A stretch of DNA of 64,000 nucleotides, taken from NCBI RefSeq assembly GCF_029626145.1, contig NZ_JARUBJ010000002.1:1394501-1458500 (forward strand), read 5' to 3'. The notes under the pieces were generated by a model, which worked only from the letters and a program-made list of their open reading frames with translations, was not told where the DNA came from and ran no database searches. Source of the stretch: Micromonospora sp. WMMD961 (GTDB taxonomy: Bacteria; Actinomycetota; Actinomycetes; Mycobacteriales; Micromonosporaceae). Shown one piece after another: positions 32,987-41,962 of this stretch; positions within the stretch are counted from its first letter, which is position 1; every line of letters starts with the position of its first letter. Made by a program: the position numbers and the translations under genes.

Positions 32987-34063
32987 ATGACAACCATCAC
33001 TGCCTCCCCTGCCCGCCCCGGCTCCCGCTGGCCGGACCGGCTCGCCCCACTGGCCGCCGGTTGGCTCGGCCTGTGGGGCGTGCTCGCCCTGGTCGGCACG
33101 CTCACCGCCACTGGTTACCCGTTCGGCACCAACGACCAGCACGGTGGCGACGTCAACCTGCTGCGTCTGGTGCCGGTGGACCTGGCCACCCCACTCTTCG
33201 CCGGCGTGCTGCTGACCGCCGCCGTGACCGCCCTGGTCATGAACCGCCCGGCGGCACGCACGCCCGGCCCGCTGCGGGCGCTGCTCGCCGGCTACGGCTG
33301 GGCGGTGGCGTTCCTGCTCGCCGTGGTCGTGCCGGACGCCCGGGTGTTGGTCGTCCTCGGCTACCTGCCGGTCCTGCTCGTCGGAGCGCCGTTCGGCTGG
33401 CCCCCGATCGACTACTCCGACGTCTTCAACTGGGCGCTCTTCGCCCGGTTCGCCGCACTGGCCGGCGGACTGCTGCTGGCCGGGGCCGTTCTCACCTGGC
33501 AGCGGCGCACCGCCGGGGCCTGCGTCGGCTGCGGCCGAGACGACACCGACCGGGGGTGGACCACCCCGGCCGCCGCCGCGCGCTGGGGCCGGTGGGCCGC
33601 CGGCATCGCCGCCGTCATCCCGTTGACGTACGCGCTGACCCGGTTCGCCTGGGCGGCCGGCATCCCGCTGGGCATCTCCCGGGAGTTCCTGACCGAGATG
33701 CAGGAGAGCGGTCTGGTGTGGGCCGGGTTCGGGCTCGGCGCGTTCGCCACCGTCGGCGCGATCCTCACCCTCGGCCTGGTGCAGCGCTGGGGTGAACGGT
33801 TCCCGCGGTGGATGGTCGGGTTGGCCGGTCGTCGGGTGCCGGTGACACTGGCGGTGCTGCCCGCCACCCTGGTCGCCATCGCGGTGACGGCGGCCACACT
33901 GGGACTGCTCAGCAACCCCGAGTTCTGGCGGCTGACCGGCGGTTTCAGCCTGACCGGTGCGCCGATGCTGCTCTGGCCGCTGTGGGGTGTGGCGCTCGGC
34001 GCCGCCACGTACGCGTACCACCTGCGTCGCCGGGGAACCTGCCGGCGCTGCGATCGGGGCTGA
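32987..34063 (+). CDS. Multi-pass membrane protein with two CxxC motifs
   Basis: A 358-residue integral membrane protein with about eight hydrophobic segments. Two cytoplasmic-looking Cys pairs stand out: ACVGCGRDD in the central loop (~residue 180) and TCRRCDRG at the extreme C-terminus. Together they could form a split zinc site or redox pair. The family is unknown; similar proteins occur beside NarL-type two-component systems in actinobacteria. It begins 76 bases after the regulator gene, past a small hairpin. Function cannot be assigned. Confidence 0.78.
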   Translation: MTTITASPARPGSRWPDRLAPLAAGWLGLWGVLALVGTLTATGYPFGTNDQHGGDVNLLRLVPVDLATPLFAGVLLTAAVTALVMNRPAARTPGPLRALLAGYGWAVAFLLAVVVPDARVLVVLGYLPVLLVGAPFGWPPIDYSDVFNWALFARFAALAGGLLLAGAVLTWQRRTAGACVGCGRDDTDRGWTTPAAAARWGRWAAGIAAVIPLTYALTRFAWAAGIPLGISREFLTEMQESGLVWAGFGLGAFATVGAILTLGLVQRWGERFPRWMVGLAGRRVPVTLAVLPATLVAIAVTAATLGLLSNPEFWRLTGGFSLTGAPMLLWPLWGVALGAATYAYHLRRRGTCRRCDRG

Positions 34064-34116
34064 GGGTGGGGGACGGGGTGCTCCCCGATGCGCGGGGCGC
34101 CCCGGCGGATGTGAGC

Positions 34117-34122
34117 TAGCGT
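34117..34122 (+). promoter_or_regulatory. -10 box of leaderless promoter for the MoxR-type gene
   Basis: TAGCGT ends seven bases before the GTG at 34130, which supports that start over the GTG at 34121 located inside the box. Confidence 0.5.
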
Positions 34123-34129
34123 GGGTCGG

Positions 34130-35581
34130 GTGACTGCGCCTAACCCGGTAATCCCGGTTCCACCGGCCGACCTGCCCAGCACGCTCGGCGCGCTACGGGC
34201 GGCCGGTCACCAGTACCGCACCGTAAAGCAGGAACTCCGCGACAACCTCCTCGCCCGGATGCGCTCCGGTGAGGCCCGATTCCCCGGCATCGTCGGCTAT
34301 GACGACAGCGTGTTGCCCGAGGTCGAGCGGGCACTGCTCGCCGGGCACGACATGGTGCTGCTCGGCGAGCGCGGTCAGGGCAAGACCCGCCTGATCCGCT
34401 CGCTCGGCGCGCTGCTCGACGAGTGGACCCCGGTCATCCCCGGCTCGGTGCTCAACGAGCACCCGATGCACCCGCTCACCCCGGCGTCCCGCGCCCAGGT
34501 CGCCGAGGCCGGTGACGACCAGCCGGTCGGCTGGCTGCACCGCTCGATGCGCTACGGCGAGAAGCTCGCCACCCCGGACACCAGCGTCGGCGACCTGATC
34601 GGTGACGTCGACCCGATCCGGATCGCGCAGGGCCGCACCCTCGGCGACCCGGAGACCATCCACTTCGGGTTGGTGCCCCGCACCAACCGCGGCATCTTCG
34701 CCGTCAACGAACTGCCCGACCTGGCCGAGCGGATCCAGGTGGCCCTGCTCAACGTGCTGGAGGAGCGGGACATCCAGGTCCGCGGCTACCAGCTGCGGCT
34801 TCCACTGGACCTGCTCCTCATCGCCAGCGCCAACCCGGAGGACTACACCAACCGGGGCCGGATCATCACTCCGCTCAAGGACCGGTTCGGCGCGGAGATC
34901 CGTACCCACTACCCGGTCGACCTGGAGCTCGAGCTGGCGCTGATCCGCCAGGAGGCCGACCTGGTCGCCGACGTTCCGGAGCACGTGCTGGAGGTGCTCG
35001 CCCGCTTCGCCCGCGCGGTCCGCGAGTCGCCGTCGGTGGACCCGCGCTCCGGCGTCTCCGCCCGGTTCGCGATCGCCGCCGCCGAGACCGTCGCCGGTGC
35101 CGCGCTGCGCCGCTCCGGCCTGCTCGCCGCCATCGGTGACCCGGAGGGTCGCCCCGAGGCGGCGGTGGCGCGGGTTGGCGACGCGGTGTCGGTGACCAGC
35201 ACCCTGCGCGGCAAGGTGGAGTTCGAGAGCGGCGAAGAGGGGCGGGAGATCGAGATCCTCGCGCACCTGCTGCGTACCGCGACCGCCGAGACGTTCCGGG
35301 CGCACCTGTCCGGGCTGGACCTGTCCGGTTTCACGGCGCTGGTCGGGGACGGTGCGGCGATCGAGACCGGCGAGCTGGTCAGCGCCGCCGAACTGCTGCG
35401 GCAGGTCGGCACCGTACCCGGCCTCGCGAAGGTCCTCGACCGGCTCGGCCTGGGCGACGCGCCCACCCCGGAGGAGGCGGCGGCTGCCGTCGAGTTCGTG
35501 CTGGAAGGGCTGCATCTGACCCGACGGCTCGGCAAGGACGTCACCGACTCCGGGCGCACCGTCTACGGCGGCCGGGGCTGA
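34130..35581 (+). CDS. MoxR-like AAA+ ATPase (magnesium chelatase subunit I/YehL-like)
   Basis: A 483-residue AAA+ ATPase. Walker A is GERGQGKTRL, Walker B FAVNELPDLAERIQ, sensor 1 LLIASANPEDYTNRG, arginine finger region TPLKDRFGAEIRTHYP, and a helical lid follows. It matches the group paired with VWA proteins, which act as chaperone-like machines in maturing or inserting cofactors into partner proteins. A VWA gene follows two bases after the stop, so the pair is one transcriptional unit. The start is set by the leaderless promoter. Confidence 0.9.
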   Translation: MTAPNPVIPVPPADLPSTLGALRAAGHQYRTVKQELRDNLLARMRSGEARFPGIVGYDDSVLPEVERALLAGHDMVLLGERGQGKTRLIRSLGALLDEWTPVIPGSVLNEHPMHPLTPASRAQVAEAGDDQPVGWLHRSMRYGEKLATPDTSVGDLIGDVDPIRIAQGRTLGDPETIHFGLVPRTNRGIFAVNELPDLAERIQVALLNVLEERDIQVRGYQLRLPLDLLLIASANPEDYTNRGRIITPLKDRFGAEIRTHYPVDLELELALIRQEADLVADVPEHVLEVLARFARAVRESPSVDPRSGVSARFAIAAAETVAGAALRRSGLLAAIGDPEGRPEAAVARVGDAVSVTSTLRGKVEFESGEEGREIEILAHLLRTATAETFRAHLSGLDLSGFTALVGDGAAIETGELVSAAELLRQVGTVPGLAKVLDRLGLGDAPTPEEAAAAVEFVLEGLHLTRRLGKDVTDSGRTVYGGRG

Positions 35582-35583
35582 TC

Positions 35584-37536
35584 GTGGCCGGCAACCGGTT
35601 CCGGTACGGGCAGTGGAACGGCGGGCCGGACCCGCTGGCACCCCCGTACGACGTGCGTGAGGCGGTGGACGCGGTCGGCGCCGAGGTGCTGGCCGGCGGC
35701 AGCCTGCGGGAGGCGTTGCGCGACCTGCTGCGCCGTGGCCCCAAGGGGCGAGGTGGGCTGGACGACCTGGCCGCCCGGGCCCGGCGGCTGCGCCGGGAGG
35801 CGCTGCGGCGCGGCGACCTGGACGGGGCGGTGACCCGGGCGCAGGCCCTGCTCGACCAGGCCCTCGCCGCCGAGCGGGACGCGCTGCGGGGCCGCGACGA
35901 CGACGCCGCGCGCTTCGCCGAGTCGGTGCTGGACAACCTGCCCCGCTCCACCGCGCGGGCGGTGGAGGAGCTGTCCGGCTACCAGTGGGCCAGCGACGAC
36001 GCCCGCCGCTCGTACCAGCAGATCCTCGACCAACTCCGCGACGACGTGCTCGGTCAACGGTTCGCCGGGCTGCGCGACGCCGTGCGGGCGTCCGCCGACC
36101 CGGCCGCCCAGCAGCGGCTCGCCGAGATGATGGGCGACCTGAACGACCTGCTGGCCCGGCACGGTCGCGCGGAGGACACCACCGACGCGTTCGCCGAGTT
36201 CATGCGCCGACACGGTGACTTCTTCCCGGAGAAGCCGGAGACGGTCGACGAGTTGATCGACGTGTTGGCCCGCCGTTCGGCGGCGGGTGAGCGGTTGATG
36301 AACTCGCTGTCCGACCGGCAGCGCGCCGAGCTGGCCGGTCTCATGCAGCAGTCGCTCGGCGACCGCCTCGCGGGGGAGTTGTCCGCGCTCGACGCGAACC
36401 TGCGGGCGCTGCGCCCTGATCTGCGCTGGGGGCGCGGCGAGCGGGTCCGGGGCGAGCAACCGTTGGACTACGCCGACGCGGCCGGAGCGTTGGGTGAGAT
36501 CGGCGAGCTGGACGACCTGCTGGACCAGCTCGACCAGGAGCACCCGGGAGCGACCCTGGACGACGTGGACGTCGAAGCGGTGGCCCGCACGCTGGGGCGG
36601 GACGCGGCCGACGACGTCCGACGGCTGCGCGATCTGGAGCGGGAGCTACGCCGGCAGGGCTGGGTGAGTCGGGACGCGGACGGGCTCACGCTGAGCCCGA
36701 AGGCGCTGCGCCGGCTCGGCGGGACGGCGCTGCGACGGGTCTTCGCCGACCTGACCGCCGGGCCGCGGGGTCAGCACGACCTGCGTTCCGCGGGGGCCGC
36801 CGGCGAGGTCAGCGGCGCGTCCAGACCCTGGGAGTACGGCGACGAGCAGCCGTTGGACGTGGTCCGGACGTTGACCCGGGCGGTCAGTCGGGGCGGACCG
36901 ACGGTCCCGGTGCAGCTTGCGGTGGACGACTTCGAGGTGGTGGAGACCGAGAAGCGGGCCTCGGCGGCGGTGGTGCTCTGCGTCGACCTGTCGTACTCGA
37001 TGATCTCGCAGGGTCGTTGGGGGCCGATGAAGCAGACGGCGTTGGCGCTGGCGCACCTGATGGAGACGCGTTTTCCGCAGGACGCCCTGCAGATCGTGGG
37101 TTTCGGCCGGGAGGCCATGACGCTCACCCAGCAGGAGTTGGCCGCCGTCGAGCCGGACCTGGAGCAGGGCACGAACCTCCAGCACGCGCTGCGGTTGGCC
37201 GGTCGCCACCTGCGTCGGCACCCGGACGCCGAGCCGGTGGTGCTGGTGGTCACCGACGGGGAGCCCACCGCGCACCTGGACCCGGACGACGGGGAGGCCC
37301 TGTTCCACTGGCCACCGCTTCCGGAGACGATCGACGCGACGGTCCGTGAGGTCGACCGGCTGAGCCGCTACGGTGCCACGCTCAACCTGTTCATGCTCGG
37401 CGACGACCCGGGTCTGCGGCGCTTCGTCGACGCGGTGGCCCGCCGCAGCCGGGGGCGCATGTTCACGCCCGACACCGACGACCTCGGCGAGTACGTGGTC
37501 TCCGACTACCTGCGCTCCCGCCAATCCCGCCGCTAA
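35584..37536 (+). CDS. VWA-domain protein, partner of the MoxR-like ATPase
   Basis: A 650-residue cytoplasmic protein. Residues ~1-420 are helical, Arg/Asp-rich and poorly characterised. A von Willebrand A domain occupies ~450-640 with an intact MIDAS metal site: Asp-x-Ser-x-Ser in VVLCVDLSYSMISQ, a Thr further on (GTNLQHALRLAGRHL) and Asp in VVLVVTDGEPTAHL. MoxR/VWA couples work with an unknown client; the pair resembles the YehL/YehP-type system. It starts with GTG two bases after the ATPase gene, clearly coupled. Confidence 0.9.
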   Translation: MAGNRFRYGQWNGGPDPLAPPYDVREAVDAVGAEVLAGGSLREALRDLLRRGPKGRGGLDDLAARARRLRREALRRGDLDGAVTRAQALLDQALAAERDALRGRDDDAARFAESVLDNLPRSTARAVEELSGYQWASDDARRSYQQILDQLRDDVLGQRFAGLRDAVRASADPAAQQRLAEMMGDLNDLLARHGRAEDTTDAFAEFMRRHGDFFPEKPETVDELIDVLARRSAAGERLMNSLSDRQRAELAGLMQQSLGDRLAGELSALDANLRALRPDLRWGRGERVRGEQPLDYADAAGALGEIGELDDLLDQLDQEHPGATLDDVDVEAVARTLGRDAADDVRRLRDLERELRRQGWVSRDADGLTLSPKALRRLGGTALRRVFADLTAGPRGQHDLRSAGAAGEVSGASRPWEYGDEQPLDVVRTLTRAVSRGGPTVPVQLAVDDFEVVETEKRASAAVVLCVDLSYSMISQGRWGPMKQTALALAHLMETRFPQDALQIVGFGREAMTLTQQELAAVEPDLEQGTNLQHALRLAGRHLRRHPDAEPVVLVVTDGEPTAHLDPDDGEALFHWPPLPETIDATVREVDRLSRYGATLNLFMLGDDPGLRRFVDAVARRSRGRMFTPDTDDLGEYVVSDYLRSRQSRR

Positions 37537-37564
37537 CTCCCCGCGGGGCGGGTTGACTGGGAGG

Positions 37565-38032
37565 ATGGCGCAGAGCGAGGGGTTGCGGCGGGCCTACGGG
37601 GCCCTGTTCGCCGAGGTGGACGCTGGCGGGTTCGGTCCGGCCCCGGAGGGGCAGCTCAGCGCCGAGCAGATCGTCGCGCACCTGGTCGCCAACGACGAGC
37701 TGATGATCCAGGCCACCGAGGCGCTGCTGGCCGGGTCACCGTTCGCCTACTACGAGCTGGAAGAGGACATCCACCGTCCGCAGCTCGACGCGCTGGCCGC
37801 CGAGCAGGGCGGGCTGCGTGGCCTGACCGCCCTGCTGCACGGCACCAGCGACCGTCTGTGCGGGCTCGTCGACCAGCTCGGCCTGGCGGCGGAGACCCCG
37901 GTCGAGACGCACCTCCGTGAGGGCTTCGACCTCGTCGTCGACGAGCCGCTGCCCTGGTCCCGGACCCTGGACCTGCACACCCGGGTCCACCTGCCCAAAC
38001 ACCAGGCCCAACTGCACCTGCTCCGCGCCTGA
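37565..38032 (+). CDS. DinB-like helical protein
   Basis: A 155-residue protein with a predicted four-helix bundle of the DinB/mycothiol-transferase superfamily type. Putative metal ligands are His in EQIVAHLVANDELM and the two His residues in RVHLPKHQAQLHL near the C-terminus. Members of this superfamily carry out thiol transfer or are uncharacterised. The ATG has GGGAGG just upstream. It lies 28 bases after the VWA gene and might belong to the same operon. The assignment rests on pattern only. Confidence 0.6.
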   Translation: MAQSEGLRRAYGALFAEVDAGGFGPAPEGQLSAEQIVAHLVANDELMIQATEALLAGSPFAYYELEEDIHRPQLDALAAEQGGLRGLTALLHGTSDRLCGLVDQLGLAAETPVETHLREGFDLVVDEPLPWSRTLDLHTRVHLPKHQAQLHLLRA

Positions 38033-38090
38033 GCGGCGGTGGCGCTCGCCAGTGGGTCGGCGTGTCGCAGCAGCGACCGTCCCGCTCTGT

Positions 38091-38140
38091 TGAGCCTGAT
38101 TCCGCTGCGGCATCTTGATGCCGGAACGGCATCAGGCTCG
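38091..38140. repeat. Dispersed repeat copy A with hairpin potential
   Basis: Contains tgattccgctgcggcatc (38098-38115), which differs by one base from the tandem 18-bp unit at 54736-54772 (on the other strand). It is bounded by the inverted ends gagcctgat and atcaggctc, so the whole can fold. It lies in the spacer between convergent genes. Confidence 0.7.
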
Positions 38141-38218
38141 CAGCGGCGCCCCCACCTCCTGCTCCCTTGGTCTTGGCAGGGTCCGTGCGCTCCACGAGGG
38201 GGCGCGGCAGGGTTCGGA

Positions 38219-39208
38219 TCAGGTTTCGACCATCTCGGGGCGGGGGTGGAAGGTGCGGCGGTAGGTGGAGGGCGCGACGCCGATGCGGAGGTGGAGTTGC
38301 TGGCGCAGGGCGGCGGTGGTGCCGAAACCGGACCGGCGGGCGATCTGCTCGACGGTGAGGTCGGTCGTCTCCAGCAGCAGCCTCGCGTGGTCGGTGCGCT
38401 GTTGCAGCAGCCACTGCGCTGGGCTCAGGCCGGTTTCCGACCGGAAACGCCGGGTGAAGGTGCGCACGCTCATCCGCGCCTGCTCGGCCAGGTCGCGCAG
38501 CGCGATCGGCTCGTGCAGCCGCTGCCGCGCCCACTCCCGGGCGCTCGCGGTGCTGGTGTCGGTCGCCTTCGGCACCGGCCGCTCGATGTACTGGGCCTGG
38601 CCGCCGTCACGCCACGGTGGCATCACGCAGCGGCGGGCCGCCCGGTTGGCCACCTCGCTGCCGTGGTCGAGGCGGATGACGTGCAGGCAGAGGTCGATAC
38701 CGGCGGCGACCCCGGCCGAGCTGAGCACCGGGCCGTCGGCGATGAAGAGCACCCCCGGATCGAGGTCCACCCGGGGGTGCAGGCGGCGGAACTGCTCGGC
38801 GTACGCCCAGTGGGTCGTCGCCCGACGACCGTCGAGCAGCCCGGCGGCGGCCAGCACGAACGCTCCCGTGCAGATCGACATGATCCGGGCACCCCGCTCG
38901 TGCGCCGCGCGCAGCGCCTCGGTCACCTCCGGCTCGACAACGCCCAGGGTCAACGCGTTGCCGGCGTGGATGCCCGGGACGATCACCGTGTCGGCGGTGT
39001 CGAGCAGCTCCAGACCATGGTCGGGGATCACCTGGAAGCCGGCGGTGCTGCGGACCGGGCGCGCACCCGGGGTGCACACCCGAACGTCGTAGAAGTGCGT
39101 CTGGTCGGCCGCCCGGGCGGTGCTGAACACCTGGGACGGAGTGCCGAGGTCCAGCCCGACGACCTGGTCCAGGGCGAGCACGGCGATCCGGTGCGGGCGA
39201 GCGTTCAT
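38219..39208 (-). CDS. GlxA-type AraC-family transcriptional regulator
   Basis: A 329-residue regulator: an N-terminal DJ-1/PfpI-like amidotransferase fold (~5-185) with Cys113 in the nucleophile-elbow position (IMSICTGAFVLAAAGLL), then a double helix-turn-helix AraC domain (~225-320; LAEQARMSVRTFTRRFRSETGLSPAQWLL and IARRSGFGTTAALRQQ). These regulators usually activate nearby catabolic or transport genes; the divergent MFS transporter 70 bases away is the obvious target. The ATG at 39208 has no strong ribosome site. A longer upstream frame is discounted. Confidence 0.92.
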   Translation of the reverse strand: MNARPHRIAVLALDQVVGLDLGTPSQVFSTARAADQTHFYDVRVCTPGARPVRSTAGFQVIPDHGLELLDTADTVIVPGIHAGNALTLGVVEPEVTEALRAAHERGARIMSICTGAFVLAAAGLLDGRRATTHWAYAEQFRRLHPRVDLDPGVLFIADGPVLSSAGVAAGIDLCLHVIRLDHGSEVANRAARRCVMPPWRDGGQAQYIERPVPKATDTSTASAREWARQRLHEPIALRDLAEQARMSVRTFTRRFRSETGLSPAQWLLQQRTDHARLLLETTDLTVEQIARRSGFGTTAALRQQLHLRIGVAPSTYRRTFHPRPEMVET

Positions 39209-39278
39209 GGCCCGATTATTGCGCATGATGGCTTTCCGGCCACTCGTCGCCCAGGTGGACCGCGCACAGACTGGTCCG

Positions 39279-40583
39279 GTGACCAAGAACCGCCGTCTGC
39301 ATCCCGCCTGGCTGGTCGCCGCCGTCGCCTTCGTGGCGTTGGTCGGCGCGGCCGGCTTCCGGGCCACCCCCTCGGTGCTGCTGCACCCCCTGCACGAGGA
39401 GTTCGGGTGGCCACTGGCCACCATCTCCGCAGCCGTCTCGGTCAACCTGCTGCTCTACGGGCTGACCGCGCCGTTCGCCGCCGCCCTGATGGACCGGTTC
39501 GGCATCCGCCGGGTGGTCTCGGTGGCGTTGCTGCTGGTCGCCGCCGGCAGCGGGTTGACGGTCTTCATGACCGCCAGCTGGCAGCTCCTGCTCTGCTGGG
39601 GTGTGCTGGTGGGGCTGGGCACCGGCTCGATGGCCCTGGCGTTCGTGGCCACCGTCACCGGGCGCTGGTTCGTCCGTCGCAGGGGCCTGGTCACCGGAGT
39701 GCTGACCGCCGGCGGGGCGGCCGGACAACTGGTGTTCCTGCCACTGATCGCCATCCTGGTACGCGACCACGGCTGGCGCACGGCGGCACTCGTCGTGGCC
39801 GGAGCCGCGCTGGCGGTCGTACCCCTGGTGGTGTGGTTCCTGCGCGAGCACCCGGCGGATCTCGGTCTGCCCGCCTACGGGGCGACCGAGGTCGTCGCGG
39901 CGCCGCCGGCAACCGGCGGCGCGGCGACCCGGGCGCTCGGCGCGCTGGCCACCGCGGCCCGGACCCGCCCGTTCTGGCTGCTCGCCGGCGGGTTCGCGAT
40001 CTGTGGCGCGACCACCAACGGCCTGGTCGGTACGCACTTCGTGCCGGCCGCACACGATCACGGCATGCCGCAGACCACCGCGGCCGGGTTGCTCGCCCTG
40101 GTGGGGCTCTTCGACATCGTCGGCACGGTCGCCTCCGGGTGGCTCACCGACCGGGTGGACAGCCGCCTGCTGCTCGGCATGTACTACGCGCTGCGCGGGT
40201 TGTCCCTGCTGGTGCTGCCGAGCCTCTTCTCCGGCACCGCCGAGCCGAGCATGCTGGTGTTCATCGTCTTCTACGGCCTGGACTGGGTGGCCACCGTGCC
40301 GCCGACCGTGGCGCTGTGCCGGGAGTACTTCGGTGGCGCCGGAGCGGTGGTGTTCGGCTGGGTGTTCGCCGCGCACCAACTTGGCGCTGCGGTTGCCGCG
40401 ACCGGCGCGGGGCTGGTCCGGGACCGGCTGGGCGACTACGCGATGGCCTGGTACGTGGCGGGCGCGCTGTCGATCGGCGCGGCCGGGCTGTCGTTGCTGC
40501 TGCGCCGCCGACCGGGCCGAGGAGTCCCGGAGGCCGTGCTGGCCGCCGCGACCGCGCCCAGGGCGTGGAGCTTCCGGGGCTGA
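39279..40583 (+). CDS. MFS transporter
   Basis: A 434-residue major facilitator with about twelve membrane segments. The loop 2-3 motif is ALMDRFGIRRVVSVALLLVA (family GxxxDRxGxR), and a related motif follows TM8 (GWLTDRVDSRLLLGMYY). It resembles the monocarboxylate/oxalate-formate type group (ATPSVLLHPLHEEFGW at the start of TM1-2). GTG 39279 is chosen, since a CAGACT -10-like box precedes it by six bases; ATG 39228 would add 17 residues. It is divergent from the GlxA-type regulator, which probably controls it. Confidence 0.88.
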   Translation: MTKNRRLHPAWLVAAVAFVALVGAAGFRATPSVLLHPLHEEFGWPLATISAAVSVNLLLYGLTAPFAAALMDRFGIRRVVSVALLLVAAGSGLTVFMTASWQLLLCWGVLVGLGTGSMALAFVATVTGRWFVRRRGLVTGVLTAGGAAGQLVFLPLIAILVRDHGWRTAALVVAGAALAVVPLVVWFLREHPADLGLPAYGATEVVAAPPATGGAATRALGALATAARTRPFWLLAGGFAICGATTNGLVGTHFVPAAHDHGMPQTTAAGLLALVGLFDIVGTVASGWLTDRVDSRLLLGMYYALRGLSLLVLPSLFSGTAEPSMLVFIVFYGLDWVATVPPTVALCREYFGGAGAVVFGWVFAAHQLGAAVAATGAGLVRDRLGDYAMAWYVAGALSIGAAGLSLLLRRRPGRGVPEAVLAAATAPRAWSFRG

Positions 40584-40602
40584 ACCTCGACGCGTCGGCC
40601 GG

Positions 40603-41316
40603 TCAGCTCACCGTCCACTGCTGGGCCGGCCGACCGTCGCACTGCCGCTGCCGGATGTCCTCGCCGGCCTCGACGGCGTCGTCGTCGGCCTGGGCGCACT
40701 TGTCGCTGTGCGCGGCGACGAGCAGCACCGGGCCGGTGCCGGTCGGGGCGAGTCGCCACCGCTGGTTGGCCTCGCCGTGGCAGGGGTACTGCATGATCTT
40801 CGCGCCGTCGTCCCGACTGCCACCCTCGACGTCGAGGCACTGCCCGTACGCGGCGTTGGCCAGCGTCACCACGTCCGCGCCGACCGGGTTGACCACCCAC
40901 TGCTGCTCCGGGCCGCCGGTGCACACTGCCAACTCGGCCTCGGCCTTCTCGCCGTCACCGTCGAGCCCCAGGCAGAGGCCCGAGGCGGCGCGCAGCACCC
41001 GAGGGCCGGTGAGCGGGGCGGCCGGCGTGCTGGCCGACGGGGTCGGTGACGGCTCGGCCGGTGCGGTCGGGGTGGGCTCGCCCGCCGGGTCGCTGGGCTG
41101 GGCCGGGCTGGACGGCGAGCCGACCGACGCCGGCACGGCCGGCTCGTCGTCACCGTCGAACAGCCCGGTGGCGAAGACGACCCCCAGGAGTACGCCGACG
41201 ACCCCGACCGCCACCGCGATCCGCAGCAACGGGTCGGCCAGCGGCCCGGGGCGCGGTGTCCGGTGACCGCCGTAGACGGTGCCGGCGGGGTCGGGGCGTT
41301 CCTCGGGCGCGGGCAT
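40603..41316 (-). CDS. Membrane-anchored ricin-type lectin protein
   Basis: A 237-residue protein: a short cytoplasmic N-terminus rich in Pro/Glu, a single membrane helix (~30-55, IAVAVGVVGVLLGVVFATGLF), a Pro/Ser/Thr-rich stalk (~60-105) and a C-terminal beta-trefoil of ricin-B type with three QxW repeats (EQQWVV, NQRWRL, AQQWTV). The domain should lie outside the cell and bind carbohydrate. No enzymatic domain is attached. ATG 41316 is used; the ATG three codons earlier is also possible. Transcription converges with the MFS gene. Confidence 0.85.
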   Translation of the reverse strand: MPAPEERPDPAGTVYGGHRTPRPGPLADPLLRIAVAVGVVGVLLGVVFATGLFDGDDEPAVPASVGSPSSPAQPSDPAGEPTPTAPAEPSPTPSASTPAAPLTGPRVLRAASGLCLGLDGDGEKAEAELAVCTGGPEQQWVVNPVGADVVTLANAAYGQCLDVEGGSRDDGAKIMQYPCHGEANQRWRLAPTGTGPVLLVAAHSDKCAQADDDAVEAGEDIRQRQCDGRPAQQWTVS

Positions 41317-41398
41317 AGGGGCCATCCTCACCCACCGCCGACGGCCACGGCCAGTCGGTGCCGTCAGTCGACGACCCGGACGCCGCCTGCGGCAGCGC

Positions 41399-41869
41399 TC
41401 AGCGGGTGGGCTGCGGGTCGGTGACGTCGGCCACGGTGGCGTGGAGGGCGGCGATGGCGGCGTCGGCGTCGAGCGCGACGGCGAGGCCACGCTCGCCGGC
41501 GCCCAGACTGATCTCCCGTCCGCGCAGCCGCTCGTCGGCGATCACCGGCCAGGCCGTGCTCGCGCCGAACGGGGTGATGGTGCCGCGTTCGTAACCGGTG
41601 GCGGCCCGCGCGCCGGCAGCGTCGGGCATGGAGAGCCGCTGTACCCCGAGTAGCGCGCGCAGCTTGGGCCAGGAGATGACCCGGTCGCCGGGGGTGAGCA
41701 CGAACAGGTGATCGTCTTCACCGCGGCGCACCACGATGGTCTTGACCACGTCGGAGACGGCCACGCCCTGCGCCGCCGCGGCCTCCGCGAGGCTGCCGAC
41801 CTCACCTCGGCTGACCAGCCGATACGGCAGTCGGGCGGCGTCCAGGGCGGTGATCGCGGGCGATGGCAT
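41399..41869 (-). CDS. YbaK/EbsC-type aminoacyl-tRNA deacylase
   Basis: A 156-residue protein of the YbaK/ProX editing family, which hydrolyses mischarged tRNAs such as Cys-tRNA(Pro) in trans. Motifs: GVAVSDVVKTIVVRRGEDDHLFVLTPGDRVI with the conserved Lys in VVKTIV, and GYERGTITPFG with the family Gly-x-x-x-Pro-x-G signature near the substrate site. The ATG at 41869 gives the standard length. A long open frame continuing upstream across the next gene is spurious. It is divergent from the tmsA-like gene. Confidence 0.88.
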   Translation of the reverse strand: MPSPAITALDAARLPYRLVSRGEVGSLAEAAAAQGVAVSDVVKTIVVRRGEDDHLFVLTPGDRVISWPKLRALLGVQRLSMPDAAGARAATGYERGTITPFGASTAWPVIADERLRGREISLGAGERGLAVALDADAAIAALHATVADVTDPQPTR

Positions 41870-41962
41870 GCCCGCCACGGTAACCGCCGGGCCTCGGTCC
41901 GGACGGGAAACTGCCATCGTCGACATCCCACGGTTTCCGAAACGCGAGCGTAAGGTGATCAC

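Noticed and set aside
38039..41266. A 1075-codon open frame on the plus strand
   Set aside because: It overlaps four well-supported genes in other frames and its translation is low-complexity; it is a high-GC artefact.
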